DNA from: Halochromatium salexigens
GTDB taxonomy: Bacteria > Pseudomonadota > Gammaproteobacteria > Chromatiales > Chromatiaceae
Reading direction: 5' to 3'
DNA length: 53,625 nt
Assembly: GCF_016653295.1 (NCBI RefSeq)
Contig: NZ_NHSF01000076.1
Span: forward strand, 1 to 53,625
In this document: piece by piece, positions 26,836 through 36,868 of the stretch
How positions within the stretch are numbered: the first letter of the stretch is position 1
How the letters are laid out: every line of letters begins with the position of its first letter
Translations under genes and position numbers: made by a program
The notes under the pieces: model-generated
Told to the model about the DNA's origin: nothing
What the model saw: only the letters and a program-made list of their open reading frames with translations
The model's database searches: none

Positions 26836-27526
26836 AGCAGGTGGCCGTGAGCGCGTGAGCGGCTGGACAAGCAGGCTGGGCGCTCGACTCCTGTGTGGCC
26901 TGGTGCTGCTGATGCTGGCCAGCCCGAGTGTTGCCCATCGCCTGCAGGTGTTTGCCGCCGCTGACGGGGCGGCGATCGAGGGTCGCGCCTATTTCGTCGG
27001 TGGACATCCGGCCCGCGATATCGCGATTCAGGTGCTCGATGGCGAGGGTGAGCCGATCACCGAGCTGAGGTCCGATGCCGAGGGGCGTTTTCGGGTGGAT
27101 GTGAGCGCGGCTCGGGATTATCGGATCGTGGCCCATTCCGGGGACGGCCACCGCGCTGAATGGCCGATCTCAGCGGCGGAGTTGGCCGGAGCCTTCGATG
27201 AGCGAGCTGCATCTGGAGCAGATGGCACAGGCTCGGATTCAAGGGCTGAGTCGGCGCAGGCGGTTGGTCCATCGGCCCAGGAGCTGGTTTGCATCGAAGG
27301 CGCCGAGCTGGACCGGGCCCTGAGCGCGGCGATCGAGCGCTCGGTCGAGCAGGCGGTCGCGCGCCAGCTGCGTCCCCTGCGCGAGGCCTTGGCCGAGGCT
27401 CAAGCGCAGGTCGCGTTGCGTGATCTGCTCGGCGGGCTCGGCTATATCGCCGGTCTCGCCGGGCTCGGGCTGTGGTGGACGCGGCGGCGCAAGACCTCAG
27501 GCGCGGGCGATACGGATGCTCGCTGA
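26825..27526 (+). CDS. nikL: NikL-like accessory protein of nickel transporter
   Basis: A 233-aa membrane-anchored protein with an N-terminal signal (about residues 15-37), a periplasmic beta-rich domain at 38-120 (FVGGHPARDIAIQVLDG and SDAEGRFRVDV resemble carboxypeptidase-regulatory folds), a helical charged stretch (LDRALSAAIERSVEQAVARQ) and a C-terminal membrane segment at 203-222. This layout matches the small accessory subunits of nickel ECF importers that replace CbiN. It overlaps nikM by 11 bases and nikQ by 11 bases, so the three are tightly co-translated. Confidence 0.78.
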   Translation: MAREAGGRERVSGWTSRLGARLLCGLVLLMLASPSVAHRLQVFAAADGAAIEGRAYFVGGHPARDIAIQVLDGEGEPITELRSDAEGRFRVDVSAARDYRIVAHSGDGHRAEWPISAAELAGAFDERAASGADGTGSDSRAESAQAVGPSAQELVCIEGAELDRALSAAIERSVEQAVARQLRPLREALAEAQAQVALRDLLGGLGYIAGLAGLGLWWTRRRKTSGAGDTDAR

Positions 27527-28301
27527 GCACGGCGATCGACTCGCGGGCTTCGATCCGCGGGCGCGCCTGATCCTGGCCGCGCTGCTCGCGCTGACGGTGG
27601 TCTCGCTGCAGACGTCGAGCGCGGGCTCGATCGCCCTGCTCGCTGCCGGCGCCATCGCCAGGCTTGGCGGTGTCTCGCCGCAGCGCCTGCGTTATCTGTT
27701 ACCGCTCGAGCTGTTGATGCTGGTCCTGCTGTTGACGTTGCCGTTCTCGGTGCCAGGCACCCCGTTGCTGACCTTCGGGCCGCTGGTGGCGAGCCGCGAG
27801 GGTGGCCTGCTCGCGCTGCTGATCCTGTTCAAGGCCAATGCCGTGGTCTTGATCCTGTTCGGCTTGGTCGGGAGCCTCGGTGCCGGAGCGGCGGTGCATG
27901 CACTGGCGCGCCTTGGGCTGCCGAGCAAGCTTTGCCAGATGTTGCTGCTGACGTTGCGGCAGATCGATCTGGTCGGCGACGAGTATGCGCGCATGCGCCT
28001 GGCGATGCGCGCGCGCGCCTTCGTGCCGCGTAGCGATCGACATAGCTGGCGCGCGCTCGGTTGGCTGATCGGCATGCTGCTGGTGCGCAGCCTGGCGCGC
28101 GCGCGGCGGGTGGCCGATGCGATGCGGTGTCGCGGCTTCGACGGCCAACTGCGTTTGCCGCAGCGCCTCCGTTGGCGGCGGCGCGATACGCTGCTGTTGC
28201 TGGGCGCGTTGCCACTGCTCGCAGGCTTGCTTCTGCTCGACCGTTGGGGTTGGGGCGGGTGGACGGGCTGGGCGGAAAGCCGCTTGGCCGGAGGTGTCTG
28301 A
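27516..28301 (+). CDS. nikQ: ECF transporter T-component NikQ (CbiQ family)
   Basis: Coupling membrane subunit that links NikM to the ATPase NikO. From ATG 27516 it has 261 aa with about five hydrophobic segments. RARRVADAMRCRGFDG near residues 200-215 is the Ala-Arg-Gly coupling motif of CbiQ-type proteins. The start overlaps nikL by 11 bases. The open frame extends upstream into nikL, but that part has no relation to the family. NikO begins 2 bases after the stop. Confidence 0.88.
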   Translation: MLAEHGDRLAGFDPRARLILAALLALTVVSLQTSSAGSIALLAAGAIARLGGVSPQRLRYLLPLELLMLVLLLTLPFSVPGTPLLTFGPLVASREGGLLALLILFKANAVVLILFGLVGSLGAGAAVHALARLGLPSKLCQMLLLTLRQIDLVGDEYARMRLAMRARAFVPRSDRHSWRALGWLIGMLLVRSLARARRVADAMRCRGFDGQLRLPQRLRWRRRDTLLLLGALPLLAGLLLLDRWGWGGWTGWAESRLAGGV

Positions 28302-28303
28302 GA

Positions 28304-29110
28304 ATGAGTCGACGCACCGCGCGCACTGTGCCTGATGCTGCGCGCACTGCGCATGATGACGTGCTCGTCGACCTCGCGGGCATCGGCTTCGGCTATGGTT
28401 CCAAACCGCTGCTGAGCGGGCTCGATCTGCGCCTCGATCGCGGTGAGCGGGTCGCCTTGATCGGCCCGAACGGCGCCGGCAAGAGCACGCTGCTGCATCT
28501 GATCGTCGGCCTGTTGCGACCGAGCGCGGGCCGCATCCGCGTGTTGGGCAGGGAGTGCCGCGACGAGGCCGATTTCCGCATCGCCCGGGGCGAGGTCGGC
28601 TTGGTCTTCCAACAGAGCGATGACCAGCTCTTCTGCCCGACCGTACTCGACGATGTCGCCTTCGGGCCGCTGAACCTGGGGCGCTCGCCGTCCGAGGCCA
28701 CCGCCATCGCCGAGCGCACACTGGCGGCCCTGGGGCTGGCGGGCTATGGTGAACGTGTCACCCATCGCCTCTCCGGCGGCGAGAAGCGGCTGGTGGCCCT
28801 GGCCACGGTGTTGGCCATGGAGCCGGAAGTGCTCTTGCTCGATGAGCCGACCAGTGGACTGGATCACACCAGCGAGACGCGGCTGCTCGATCATCTTTGT
28901 GCTTTACCGCAGGCGATGCTGATCGTGTCGCACGAGCAGCGCGTGCTCGAGTGCCTCGGCACCCGTGCGGTGTTGCTGCAAGCGGGTCGTCTGCTCGATG
29001 CCGAGCTGCATCGGCATTCGCATCGACACGCCCATTTGCATCTGCATGCGCCGGGTTTGGACGACGCTCACACCCATCCACATCCTGATGACGCAGAGCA
29101 GGGATCATGA
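28304..29110 (+). CDS. nikO: ECF transporter ATPase NikO (CbiO family) with His-rich tail
   Basis: ATP-binding subunit of the nickel importer, 268 aa. Motifs: Walker A GPNGAGKST, Q-loop QQSDDQLFCPTV, signature LSGGEKRLV, Walker B LLLDEPTSGLD and switch HE. The C-terminal ~35 residues contain about 11 histidines (HRHSHRHAHLHLHAP, THPHP), absent from typical CbiO. This tail could hold nickel in the cytoplasm or sense it. The ATG at 28304 is 2 bases after the nikQ stop; its own stop overlaps the DUF2288 gene (ATGA). Confidence 0.92.
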   Translation: MSRRTARTVPDAARTAHDDVLVDLAGIGFGYGSKPLLSGLDLRLDRGERVALIGPNGAGKSTLLHLIVGLLRPSAGRIRVLGRECRDEADFRIARGEVGLVFQQSDDQLFCPTVLDDVAFGPLNLGRSPSEATAIAERTLAALGLAGYGERVTHRLSGGEKRLVALATVLAMEPEVLLLDEPTSGLDHTSETRLLDHLCALPQAMLIVSHEQRVLECLGTRAVLLQAGRLLDAELHRHSHRHAHLHLHAPGLDDAHTHPHPDDAEQGS

Positions 29111-29415
29111 CTGATCAACCCAACGCCATCGACCCCTTGCAGGCCAAGCTCGAGAGCGAGACGGCCAAGATTCCCTGGCGCGAACTGCAGCGCTTCTTCG
29201 CCCAGGGCCGCGCCATTCAGGTCGCCGCCGGGGTGGACCTGATCGAGGTGGCCCTGGCCATCAGTCGTGATGAGCGCCCGCAGGTCGAGGGTTGGCTGGC
29301 CACTGGCGCGGTCGAGCGGGTGAGCGATGCGCAGGCGACAGACTGGATCGCGGCCGATGCGCTGGTCTGGGCGGTGGTGGTGCGTCCTTGGGTACTGGTG
29401 CAGTCGCTGGATTAG
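29107..29415 (+). CDS. DUF2288 family protein
   Basis: A 102-aa soluble protein of the DUF2288 family, function unknown. The segment ETAKIPWRELQRFFAQG is the family hallmark, and the C-terminal half (DWIAADALVWAVVVRPWVLVQ) is hydrophobic but too short for a clear membrane helix. It overlaps the nikO stop by 4 bases, making it the last gene of the nickel operon. Whether that is functional or just position is unknown. Confidence 0.8.
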   Translation: MTDQPNAIDPLQAKLESETAKIPWRELQRFFAQGRAIQVAAGVDLIEVALAISRDERPQVEGWLATGAVERVSDAQATDWIAADALVWAVVVRPWVLVQSLD

Positions 29416-29421
29416 GCGCTG

Positions 29422-30564
29422 TCAGCGCGGTGGCCCTGTCTCGAGCCCCATGGCGTGCAGATAGGCGCTGGCGCTGGCGGCTTGGGTGTAGTCGGCGACC
29501 GCCTGTTGCAGGCGGTTGGCGGAGAGGGGGGCGGCCAGGGTCTGCAGGATCGCGGCCGCCAGCGCCTCGCTGTCGCCGACCGGGACCAACGCACCGAAGC
29601 GGCCATCGGCGAGCAGTTCGCGCGGACCGCTAGGGCAATCGGTGGCGACCGCCGGGATGCCGAGCGCGAGCGCCTCGGTGAGGACATTGGGCGAGCCCTC
29701 CCAGGCCGAGGAGAGCACGAACAGATCGGCCCGCGCGAGCCAGCAGTAGGGATTGCTCTGAAAGCCCGGCAGCTCGAGATCGCCATCGGCACCGAGCCGC
29801 AAGTCGAGCGACTGGGCCAGGGACTCGAGCGCGCTGCGACCGCGTCCTTCGCCGAGGATGATCAACCGGCAGTCACGTTGGCGTCTGACCAGGCGGAACG
29901 CACGCAGCAGCGTCGGAAAGTCTTTCTGACGCTGCAGACGGCCCGCGCCGATGAGGGTCGGGATGGATGCGCGCTCGTCGAGCCAGGGATGCGGGCAGGG
30001 GGCGGCGGCCAGATCGGCGAGCGCGGGGGTGATCACCGGATTGCGGATCACGCGGATCTGGCTGCGCGAGCGCCGGGTGATCCGCGCGCTATCCTCGGCC
30101 ACCCCCCCGGAGACGGCGATGATGCGCTCGATGCCCGGGTAGAGGAGGCGAATCGGCAGGAGTCGCAGCCAGCGCTGGAGGCGGGAGCGCCCGCTCAGCG
30201 CGGCCGAGAGATGGGTGCCGAGCCGCAGCACCAAGCGCGTCTCGGTGCGTGCGAGCGCGCGCGCCATGACCGCCGCGCGCCCCGCGCGATCCTTCACTGC
30301 CAGCAGCACCGGCGGGCGTTCCCGGCGCAGCCAGCGCGCGAGGGCGACGGTGGCCAGCAGAGTGTGACCCGGCGCCAGTGGCACGCGGCGCACCTCGGCC
30401 GGGAGCTGGTCGAGCACGGCGCTGCGGGCGCGCACCAGCAGCAGGTCGACCGCATAGCCCTGGTCGCAGAAGCCCTGGATCAGATGCACCAGCATCCGCT
30501 CCACGCCGCCTTGCCCGGAGAAGGAGGCAACGATGGCGAGGCGCTTGCGTGGCTCTGGCGTCAT
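29422..30564 (-). CDS. Glycosyltransferase family 4 protein
   Basis: A 380-aa GT-B glycosyltransferase. Acceptor-side glycine loop SGQGGVERMLVHLI at 15-28, nucleotide-sugar region GRLQRQKDFPTLLRAF, and the E-x7-E motif EGSPNVLTEALALGIP near 290-305. The layout resembles GT4 enzymes building surface polysaccharide or lipid-linked sugars. It converges on the nickel operon with 6 bases between stops and lies downstream of the CWC protein gene. No other polysaccharide genes adjoin, so the product is unknown. Confidence 0.85.
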   Translation of the reverse strand: MTPEPRKRLAIVASFSGQGGVERMLVHLIQGFCDQGYAVDLLLVRARSAVLDQLPAEVRRVPLAPGHTLLATVALARWLRRERPPVLLAVKDRAGRAAVMARALARTETRLVLRLGTHLSAALSGRSRLQRWLRLLPIRLLYPGIERIIAVSGGVAEDSARITRRSRSQIRVIRNPVITPALADLAAAPCPHPWLDERASIPTLIGAGRLQRQKDFPTLLRAFRLVRRQRDCRLIILGEGRGRSALESLAQSLDLRLGADGDLELPGFQSNPYCWLARADLFVLSSAWEGSPNVLTEALALGIPAVATDCPSGPRELLADGRFGALVPVGDSEALAAAILQTLAAPLSANRLQQAVADYTQAASASAYLHAMGLETGPPR

Positions 30565-30612
30565 TCGAGAAAGGCCGCTGGACTCGGAACAGCCAGCGCG
30601 ATCAGGGAGAGA

Positions 30613-30831
30613 TCAGGACGCGAGGTTGCTGCCCGCCGATGTGGCGATCTCGCGCAAGCAGTCGGGGCAGAGGCAGTCTTCGTATTGGCTCTGCAGGGTT
30701 TTTAGGACTGGCAGCGAGACCTTGACCGCGACACAATCGCAGTGGCGTAGGTCATCGACCTTGCACTCGAAGTCGGCGCCGCAGCGCGGGCATTGCTTGG
30801 TGCCTTCTGTGAGGGGTTGATTCCAGGTCAT
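30613..30831 (-). CDS. Cysteine-rich CWC family zinc-ribbon protein
   Basis: A 72-aa protein with two cysteine pairs: CPRCGADFEC near residues 14-23 and HCDC at 30-33, then YEDCLCPDCL near 50-60. This spacing is that of the CWC family of small putative zinc-ribbon proteins of unknown function, usually found in gammaproteobacteria. It lies between purN and a glycosyltransferase on the minus strand, with 144 bases to purN. Confidence 0.8.
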   Translation of the reverse strand: MTWNQPLTEGTKQCPRCGADFECKVDDLRHCDCVAVKVSLPVLKTLQSQYEDCLCPDCLREIATSAGSNLAS

Positions 30832-30975
30832 GGGATGTGATCCTCGCGGTTAGGGTCTGATAGGGCTTAATGTTTTGAGCGTCTCCGACCCTAGATGGTG
30901 CGGGCCGCGGTCGATTCCAGCGCTACCTGGTCGCGCCTGCACGCGCTTGCTCTAAGGCGGCTGGCGTCGATGCGC

Positions 30976-31632
30976 TCAGGCGCTGGCGTCGAGGATCACC
31001 GGGGCGCTGAGTGGCTGCTCGTCGAACCAGGCCCGGTGATCGCTGCCGAGCACCAGCCGGCCCTCGGCGAACCAGCGCACCGCCAGCGGATAGATGCGAT
31101 GCTCCTCGGCGAGCACGCGCGCCGCGAGCCGGGCCGGATCGTCATCCGCCAAGACCGGCACCCGCGCCTGCAGGATCGCCGGCCCGCCATCGAGTTCGGC
31201 GGTGACGAAATGGACCGTGGCGCCATGCCAGGGATCGCCGGCCTCGAGCACGCGCGCGTGGGTGTGCAGGCCGCGATAATTCGGCAGCAAGGAGGGATGG
31301 ATATTGAGCATCCGCCCCTGCCACTGTTCGACGAAGCCAGGGGTCAGGATGCGCATGAAACCAGCGAGGGCGATCAGATCCGGGGCCTGGGCCGCCAGCA
31401 GCTCGGCGAGCGCCGTGTCATAGGCCGCGCGCGTCTCGAAGCCGCGATGGCTCAGCGTTTGCGTCGGGATGCCGGCGCGGCCTGCGCGCTCCAGGCCGGC
31501 GGCGTCGGCGCGGTTGCTGATGACCAGACCGATTTCGAACGGCGCGTCGGCGCGCTGGCTGTCATCGATCAGCGCTTGCAGGTTGCTGCCGCTGCCGGAG
31601 ATCAGCACCGCGAGGCGTGCGCGGGCGCTCAT
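30976..31632 (-). CDS. purN: Phosphoribosylglycinamide formyltransferase PurN
   Basis: Third step of purine synthesis, transferring formyl from 10-formyltetrahydrofolate to GAR. The 218-aa protein has the phosphate loop [10 protein letters not shown] and catalytic Asn, His and Asp in [14 protein letters not shown] and TAELDGG. The ATG at 31632 overlaps the purM stop (ATGA), the usual purM-purN coupling; a GTG two codons earlier is less likely. Confidence 0.97.
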   Translation of the reverse strand: MSARARLAVLISGSGSNLQALIDDSQRADAPFEIGLVISNRADAAGLERAGRAGIPTQTLSHRGFETRAAYDTALAELLAAQAPDLIALAGFMRILTPGFVEQWQGRMLNIHPSLLPNYRGLHTHARVLEAGDPWHGATVHFVTAELDGGPAILQARVPVLADDDPARLAARVLAEEHRIYPLAVRWFAEGRLVLGSDHRAWFDEQPLSAPVILDASA

Positions 31633-32696
31633 CGCCACTGCCCTCGGTAGCTCACAGCCGCGCGTGCGGTGGCATCGGTAGCGGCACCCTCGCCACTGGC
31701 GGCGATGGTGCCCACCACCCAGGCGCGTTCGCCGAATTCGGCGAGCTGCGCGCAGACCGCTTCGGCTTGATTCTCGGGCACGCAGGCGATCATGCCGACG
31801 CCGCAGTTGAAGGTTCGCAGCAGTTCATCGTCGCGAATCTGGCCTTGCGTGCGCAGCCAGTCGAAGATCAGCGGTAGCCGCCAACTGTCCAGATCGATCA
31901 GCGCTTGGGTGCCTGCGGGCAAGACCCGCGGTAGGTTCTCGGTGATGCCGCCGCCGGTGATGTGGGCAAGGGCGTGCACCTCATGCGCGCGGATCAGCGC
32001 GAGCGCCGAATTGACGTAGATGCGGGTCGGTGCCAGCAGCAGATCGCCGAGGTGCGCGCCGTCGAGCGTCGTCGAGAGCGGTGTTGCCGAGCGCTCGAGC
32101 ACCGCGCGGATCAGCGAATAGCCGTTCGCATGCGGGCCGGAGGAGGCCAGGGCGATCAGCGCATCGCCGGGGCGGACCTGCTCGGGGCTGATGAGGGCGG
32201 ATTTCTCGACGATGCCGACGCAGAAACCGGCCAAGTCGTAATCGCCCTCGGCGTAGAGCCCCGGCATCTCGGCCGTCTCGCCGCCGATCAGCGCGCAGCC
32301 GGCCTGCTGGCAGCCCTCGGCGATGCCGTTGACGACATCGGTGGCGACCTCGACATCGAGCGCGCTGGTGGCGTAGTAGTCGAGGAAGTACAGTGGCTCG
32401 GCGCCGCAGACGACGATGTCGTTAGCGCACATGGCGACCAGATCGATGCCGATGCCGTGGTGCTGACCACGCTCGATGGCGAGCTTGAGCTTGGTGCCGA
32501 CGCCATCGGTGCCGGAGACCAGCACCGGCTCGCGATAGCCGCTCGGCAGCTCGAACAGCCCGCCGAAGCCGCCGAGCCCGGCGAGCACGCCGGGGCGATG
32601 CGTGGCGCGGACGGCGGGCGCGATGCGCCGCACCAAGGCGTCGCCAGCGTCGATATCGACCCCAGCGTCCTTGTAGCTGAGCGGTTGTTTGTCCAT
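31629..32696 (-). CDS. purM: Phosphoribosylformylglycinamidine cyclo-ligase PurM
   Basis: Fifth step of purine synthesis, ATP-dependent closing of the imidazole ring to AIR. The 355-aa protein has the family motifs [52 protein letters not shown] and [13 protein letters not shown]. The ATG at 32696 starts just before [12 protein letters not shown], the normal PurM N-terminus; an in-frame ATG at 32732 is possible. Divergent from the molybdopterin oxidoreductase, with 172 bases between. Confidence 0.97.
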   Translation of the reverse strand: MDKQPLSYKDAGVDIDAGDALVRRIAPAVRATHRPGVLAGLGGFGGLFELPSGYREPVLVSGTDGVGTKLKLAIERGQHHGIGIDLVAMCANDIVVCGAEPLYFLDYYATSALDVEVATDVVNGIAEGCQQAGCALIGGETAEMPGLYAEGDYDLAGFCVGIVEKSALISPEQVRPGDALIALASSGPHANGYSLIRAVLERSATPLSTTLDGAHLGDLLLAPTRIYVNSALALIRAHEVHALAHITGGGITENLPRVLPAGTQALIDLDSWRLPLIFDWLRTQGQIRDDELLRTFNCGVGMIACVPENQAEAVCAQLAEFGERAWVVGTIAASGEGAATDATARAAVSYRGQWR

Positions 32697-32868
32697 GTGT
32701 GTTGCGCCTGAATCGCTGAGCAGAGGTTGCATTGAGGGAAATTCTAGCGCGAAAGCCCCGCCTACCCGATGATCGGCGTCTATCGCTGCTCGACCTGATC
32801 GAGGTTGAAATCCGGCCTGGCATGCGCATTGAACGTCTGAACAACCGCTTTTAGGGATCGACCCGCCA

Positions 32869-34968
32869 ATGTCTACCGTCAAGAGTACCTGCTACGAGTG
32901 TGATGCGAACTGCGCGATCGATGTCACCCTGGACGCCCAGGGCGAGCCGGTGGCGATCGACGGCCCCGACTGCCCGCGCTGTTATGTGCAGTTGGATCGG
33001 CGCCAGCATCCGGATCGCCTGCTGTATCCGCTCAAACGCGTCGGCCCGCGCGGTAGCGGTGAGTTCGAGCGTATTTCCTGGGACGAGGCGCTCACCACCA
33101 TCACCGAGCAGCTGAGTCGGACCCGTGAGCAGCATGGTGCTCCGGCAGTCGCCTTCTTCGCCGGCTACACCAAGGAGGCGCGCCCGCAGTTGCAGCGCCT
33201 GGCGCATGCGTTCGGCTCGCCGAACTACATGACCGAGAGCGGCTGCTGCTTCTCGGCGACCAAGGTCGCCGAGGAGGTGACCTTCGGCACCAAGATCAAG
33301 ACCACCTCGACCATCGCCTCGCACAACACCAAATGCCTGCTGGTCTGGTCGACCAATCCGCGCGGTTCGATCCCGCCGTTCCATCTGCATCCGCAGGCGC
33401 AGGCCAAGCCGGGCCGGCCGATGATCGTGGTCGATCCACGGCGCACGCCGCTCGCCGATCAGGCCGATGTGTTCCTGCAGATCCGCCCGGGGACCGATGG
33501 CGCGCTGGCGCTCGGCTTTCATCATCTGATCTTCGCCCATGGCTGGCAGGATCAGGCCTTCCTGGATGAATGGGCGATCGGCGTCGAGGCGTTTCGCGAC
33601 TACGCGGCCGAATTCACCCCCGAGCGCGTCGCCGAGATCTGCGGCATCGAGGTCGATGATCTGCGCCGCGCCGTCGAGCTGTTCGCGACCCTGCACCCGG
33701 CGCAGATCATGCTCTCGCCGACGGCGACGGTGCAGCACAGCAACGGCTTTCAGAATCATCGCGCGGTGATCCTGGTCTCGGCGGTGACCGGCAACCTCGA
33801 CCGCGAAGGCGGGAACCGCTTCTTCAACGACAAGGTCTCGCCGAAGCCGATCGAGTTGTTCGAGCATTGCCTCAACGACCTGCCGCCGCGCGTGGGCGAT
33901 GAGGTGTTCCCGGTCTGGACCCGGCATTGGCCAGCGGCGCAAAGCATGCTGCTGCCCGATTGCATCCTCGAGGGCCAGCCGCAGCGCATCCACAGCCTGC
34001 TGGCGATGGGCATCAATACCGCCATGTGGGCCAATTCCAAGCGCATGGAGCAGGCACTCGGCTCGCTCGATTTCTTCGCCGCCTCGGACTTCTTCCACAA
34101 TCCGGCCACGCGCATGGCCGATATCGTGCTGCCGGCGGCGACCAACCTCGAGCGCGAGGCGCTGATCGCCTATCCCGGCTGTGCCTATCAGGGCGAGTTG
34201 CGCTATCGCCAGCGGGTGGTCGCGCCCAAGGGCGAGGCGCGCCCGGATGCCGAGGTCTTTCTCGAACTCGGCGTGCGGCTCGGCATGGCCGAGCAGTTCT
34301 GGAACGGTGATCTCGCCGCCTCCTGGGCCGAGGCGGCCGAGGGTATCCCTGAAGACATTCGCGACGAGGTCTATTCCAACCCGGATGGCGTGACCGTCTA
34401 TGCCGCGACCATCGACGAGCTGGTCGAGCAGGGGTTTCTCGATGCCGATCGCCAGTATCGGCTGCATGGTTTCAAGACCGTCAGCGGCAAGGTCGAGTTC
34501 GATTCCCAAGAGCTGCGCGAGGCCGGTCACGAGGGTTTGCCGATCTGGCGTGAACCGGCCGAGAGTCCGCGCTCGACCCCGGAGATCGCGCGCGACTTCC
34601 CGCTGGTGTTGACCAGTGGCGCGCGCCACAAGCACGCGACCCATTCCCAGCATCAATATCTGGAACGCATGCGCAAGGCGATGCCGGATGCCCTGGTGGA
34701 GCTGCACCCGGATGATGCGGCCAAGCGTGGGATCGAGAATGGGGATCTCGTCGAGGTCTGTACGCGCCGTGGCCGGGTGTGCTTTACCGCGCGGGTCACG
34801 GATCGCATCAAGCCTGGGGTTGCCCACTGCGCCCACGGTTGGAATCATGCCAACGTCAACGAGCTGACCGACGACGGTGCACTCGATCCGATCAGCGGAT
34901 TCCCGCCGTTCAAGTCGCTTTTGTGCGAGGTGGTTCCCATGCAGGGTGTCGAGCACAAGGCGGCTTGA
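32869..34968 (+). CDS. Molybdopterin oxidoreductase (bis-MGD family, cytoplasmic)
   Basis: A 699-aa DMSO-reductase-superfamily catalytic subunit. Cys8, Cys11, Cys15 and Cys35 form the N-terminal 4Fe-4S site. The segment [11 protein letters not shown] (Cys126 or 127) lies where the molybdenum ligand sits, indicating Cys ligation as in nitrate-, formate- or polysulfide-type enzymes. The C-terminal domain ([33 protein letters not shown]) is the usual dinucleotide-binding domain. There is no Tat signal, so it should stay in the cytoplasm. No electron-transfer or membrane subunit is adjacent; instead an ATP-grasp-like gene follows. The substrate is unknown. Confidence 0.88.
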   Translation: MSTVKSTCYECDANCAIDVTLDAQGEPVAIDGPDCPRCYVQLDRRQHPDRLLYPLKRVGPRGSGEFERISWDEALTTITEQLSRTREQHGAPAVAFFAGYTKEARPQLQRLAHAFGSPNYMTESGCCFSATKVAEEVTFGTKIKTTSTIASHNTKCLLVWSTNPRGSIPPFHLHPQAQAKPGRPMIVVDPRRTPLADQADVFLQIRPGTDGALALGFHHLIFAHGWQDQAFLDEWAIGVEAFRDYAAEFTPERVAEICGIEVDDLRRAVELFATLHPAQIMLSPTATVQHSNGFQNHRAVILVSAVTGNLDREGGNRFFNDKVSPKPIELFEHCLNDLPPRVGDEVFPVWTRHWPAAQSMLLPDCILEGQPQRIHSLLAMGINTAMWANSKRMEQALGSLDFFAASDFFHNPATRMADIVLPAATNLEREALIAYPGCAYQGELRYRQRVVAPKGEARPDAEVFLELGVRLGMAEQFWNGDLAASWAEAAEGIPEDIRDEVYSNPDGVTVYAATIDELVEQGFLDADRQYRLHGFKTVSGKVEFDSQELREAGHEGLPIWREPAESPRSTPEIARDFPLVLTSGARHKHATHSQHQYLERMRKAMPDALVELHPDDAAKRGIENGDLVEVCTRRGRVCFTARVTDRIKPGVAHCAHGWNHANVNELTDDGALDPISGFPPFKSLLCEVVPMQGVEHKAA

Positions 34969-35019
34969 TGGGGCTCTACGAGGTCATCATCATTCATCCG
35001 TGTGGTCGAGGAATTTTTC

Positions 35020-35862
35020 ATGCCCTTTATCGGTGTCTTACCCGAACGCAAACACCTCTTTGCGCCCGAGCCGCACTGCGATCTGCCTGTCAGCGATGCC
35101 GCTGCCTGGCGTCTGAATCCCGCGCATCGCCACATCTACGACAAGTTGCGGCTCGCGCTCGATGCCGGGCTGACCGCCGCGCCCTGCGGGGTGGCGCCGA
35201 TGGATCTGGGGGTCGCGCCCGAGGACGAGGTGTTCGTCAAACCGATCACCAACCTCGCAGGGATGGGGCTGAGCGCCCGCTCGGTGCGCGCCGATGCGGT
35301 GCCGCTGGAGCCGGGCAGCTACTGGTCGGAGCGCCTGACCGGGATGCACACCAGCAGTGATTGCCTGGTGCAAGACGGCAAGCCTCGTTGGTTCGCCCAT
35401 ACCCGAGGTTCGGACGAGAAGGATGCCTCGCGGCCGATCTACTGGGAGATCGGTGCCGACCTGCCGGAGGCCGAGGCTTGGATCAGCGACTGGGTGCATC
35501 GGAATCTGGCCGGCTATACCGGCCTCTGCAATATCGAGCTGATCGGTGGCCGGCCGATCGAGGCCCATCTGCGCGGCTCCAACGGCTTCTTCGATCTCTA
35601 TGGGCCGGACTTCATGCCAGCCTGGGTGTCGCTGGTCGATGGCGATGATGTCAGTCCGCCGCCGCCGATTCCAGGTGGTTACGTGATCTCCGTGTTCGGT
35701 GACGCTGACCTCAGCGACAAGCATCTGCAAGCGGCCGAATCGCTTGGGGTCAAGGTGCAGCCCGATCCAAGCACGCCGGGGCGGGCTGCGATCCTGCGCT
35801 GTCGCGAGCGCGAGGCCGGATTCGAGGTCTATCGCCGGTTGACGGGGCGCGCGCTCGTGTAG
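35020..35862 (+). CDS. ATP-grasp-like protein paired with the molybdopterin oxidoreductase
   Basis: A 280-aa soluble protein with no family that I recognise with certainty. VFVKPITNLAGMGLSAR near residues 70-86 resembles the ATP-grasp lysine plus glycine-rich loop, and LCNIELIGGRPIEAHLRGSN near 170-190 resembles the metal-binding NxE and ExHxR segments of ATP-grasp ligases. The ATG at 35020 follows GAGGA by 7 bases; a GTG at 35002 is in frame. It begins 51 bases after the molybdopterin gene. If the fold is right it would ligate a carboxylate to an amine or thiol. Function is unknown. Confidence 0.5.
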   Translation: MPFIGVLPERKHLFAPEPHCDLPVSDAAAWRLNPAHRHIYDKLRLALDAGLTAAPCGVAPMDLGVAPEDEVFVKPITNLAGMGLSARSVRADAVPLEPGSYWSERLTGMHTSSDCLVQDGKPRWFAHTRGSDEKDASRPIYWEIGADLPEAEAWISDWVHRNLAGYTGLCNIELIGGRPIEAHLRGSNGFFDLYGPDFMPAWVSLVDGDDVSPPPPIPGGYVISVFGDADLSDKHLQAAESLGVKVQPDPSTPGRAAILRCREREAGFEVYRRLTGRALV

Positions 35863-35885
35863 ACGCTGCCAGCGAGTGTCTGCGC

Positions 35886-36833
35886 TCAGTCGGATTCGGC
35901 CAGCCAGTCGCGCGGCACCAGGTAATGCTCGTACAAGCGGGCTTCGGGCGAGCCAGGCTCGGGCTGCCAGTCGTAGCGCCAACTGACCTGTGGCGGTAAC
36001 GACATGAGGATGGATTCGGTGCGGCCCCCGGATTGCAAGCCAAACAGAGTGCCGCGATCGTAGACCAGATTGAACTCCACGTAGCGCCCGCGCCGGTAGC
36101 ATTGGAAGTCGCGCTCGCGCTGACCATAGGGCGTGTCCCGGCGGCGTGCGAGCAGCGGCAGATAGCCGGGCAGGTAATGTTCGGCCACGCTGCGCATGAA
36201 GGCGAAGCTGCGCGCAAAGCCCCAGGCATTGAGATCATCGAAGAAGACCCCGCCGACCCCGCGCGGTTCATCGCGGTGCTTGAGGTGAAAATAGCGGTCG
36301 CAGGCGTGCTTGAGGCGAGCGTGCAAGGCCTCGGCATCCTCGTCCTCGGTGCCGAAGCCCGCGCAGGCAGTGCGCGCGTTGCGATGCCAATGGCGCACGT
36401 CTTCGTCGAAGCCGTAATAGGGGGTGAGGTCGAAGCCGCCGCCAAACCACCACACCGGCGCACAGCCGGCTTTCTCGGCGATGAAAAAGCGCACGTTCAT
36501 GTGCGAGGTTGGCACATAGGGATTGTGCGGGTGCATGACCAGCGACACGCCCATGGCCTGGAACCCGCGCCCGGCTAGCTCGGGCCGGCTGGCACTGGCG
36601 GTTGCCGGTAGGGCGTCACCATGCACATGCGAGAAGTTGACCCCGCCTTTCTCGAACAGCGCGCCGTCCTCGAGCACCCGGCTGCGGCCTCCGCCACCGT
36701 TGGCGCGTTGCCAGGCGTCCTCGCGGAACTCGCCGCCGCCGTCGGCCTCGGCGAGCGCGGCGCAGAGGCGGTCTTGCAGGTCGAGCAGATACTGCTCGAC
36801 GGCAACGGGGTTTGGGACGTCTGCGGTGGTCAT
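35886..36833 (-). CDS. hemF: Oxygen-dependent coproporphyrinogen III oxidase
   Basis: Converts coproporphyrinogen III to protoporphyrinogen IX with oxygen. The 315-aa protein contains [50 protein letters not shown] and [15 protein letters not shown], all diagnostic. The ATG at 36833 gives the normal length; the frame runs upstream into djlA and is not coding there. It is 35 bases after the DjlA-like gene on the same strand. Confidence 0.97.
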   Translation of the reverse strand: MTTADVPNPVAVEQYLLDLQDRLCAALAEADGGGEFREDAWQRANGGGGRSRVLEDGALFEKGGVNFSHVHGDALPATASASRPELAGRGFQAMGVSLVMHPHNPYVPTSHMNVRFFIAEKAGCAPVWWFGGGFDLTPYYGFDEDVRHWHRNARTACAGFGTEDEDAEALHARLKHACDRYFHLKHRDEPRGVGGVFFDDLNAWGFARSFAFMRSVAEHYLPGYLPLLARRRDTPYGQRERDFQCYRRGRYVEFNLVYDRGTLFGLQSGGRTESILMSLPPQVSWRYDWQPEPGSPEARLYEHYLVPRDWLAESD

Positions 36834-36868
36834 CGGCACGTCATGGGGCTGAATCTGGTCATGCGAGG

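Noticed and set aside
32851-34956. Long open frame (701 codons) on the minus strand opposite the molybdopterin oxidoreductase
   Set aside because: The plus strand encodes a clear molybdopterin enzyme; the antisense frame is an artefact of high-GC codon use and has no recognisable motif.
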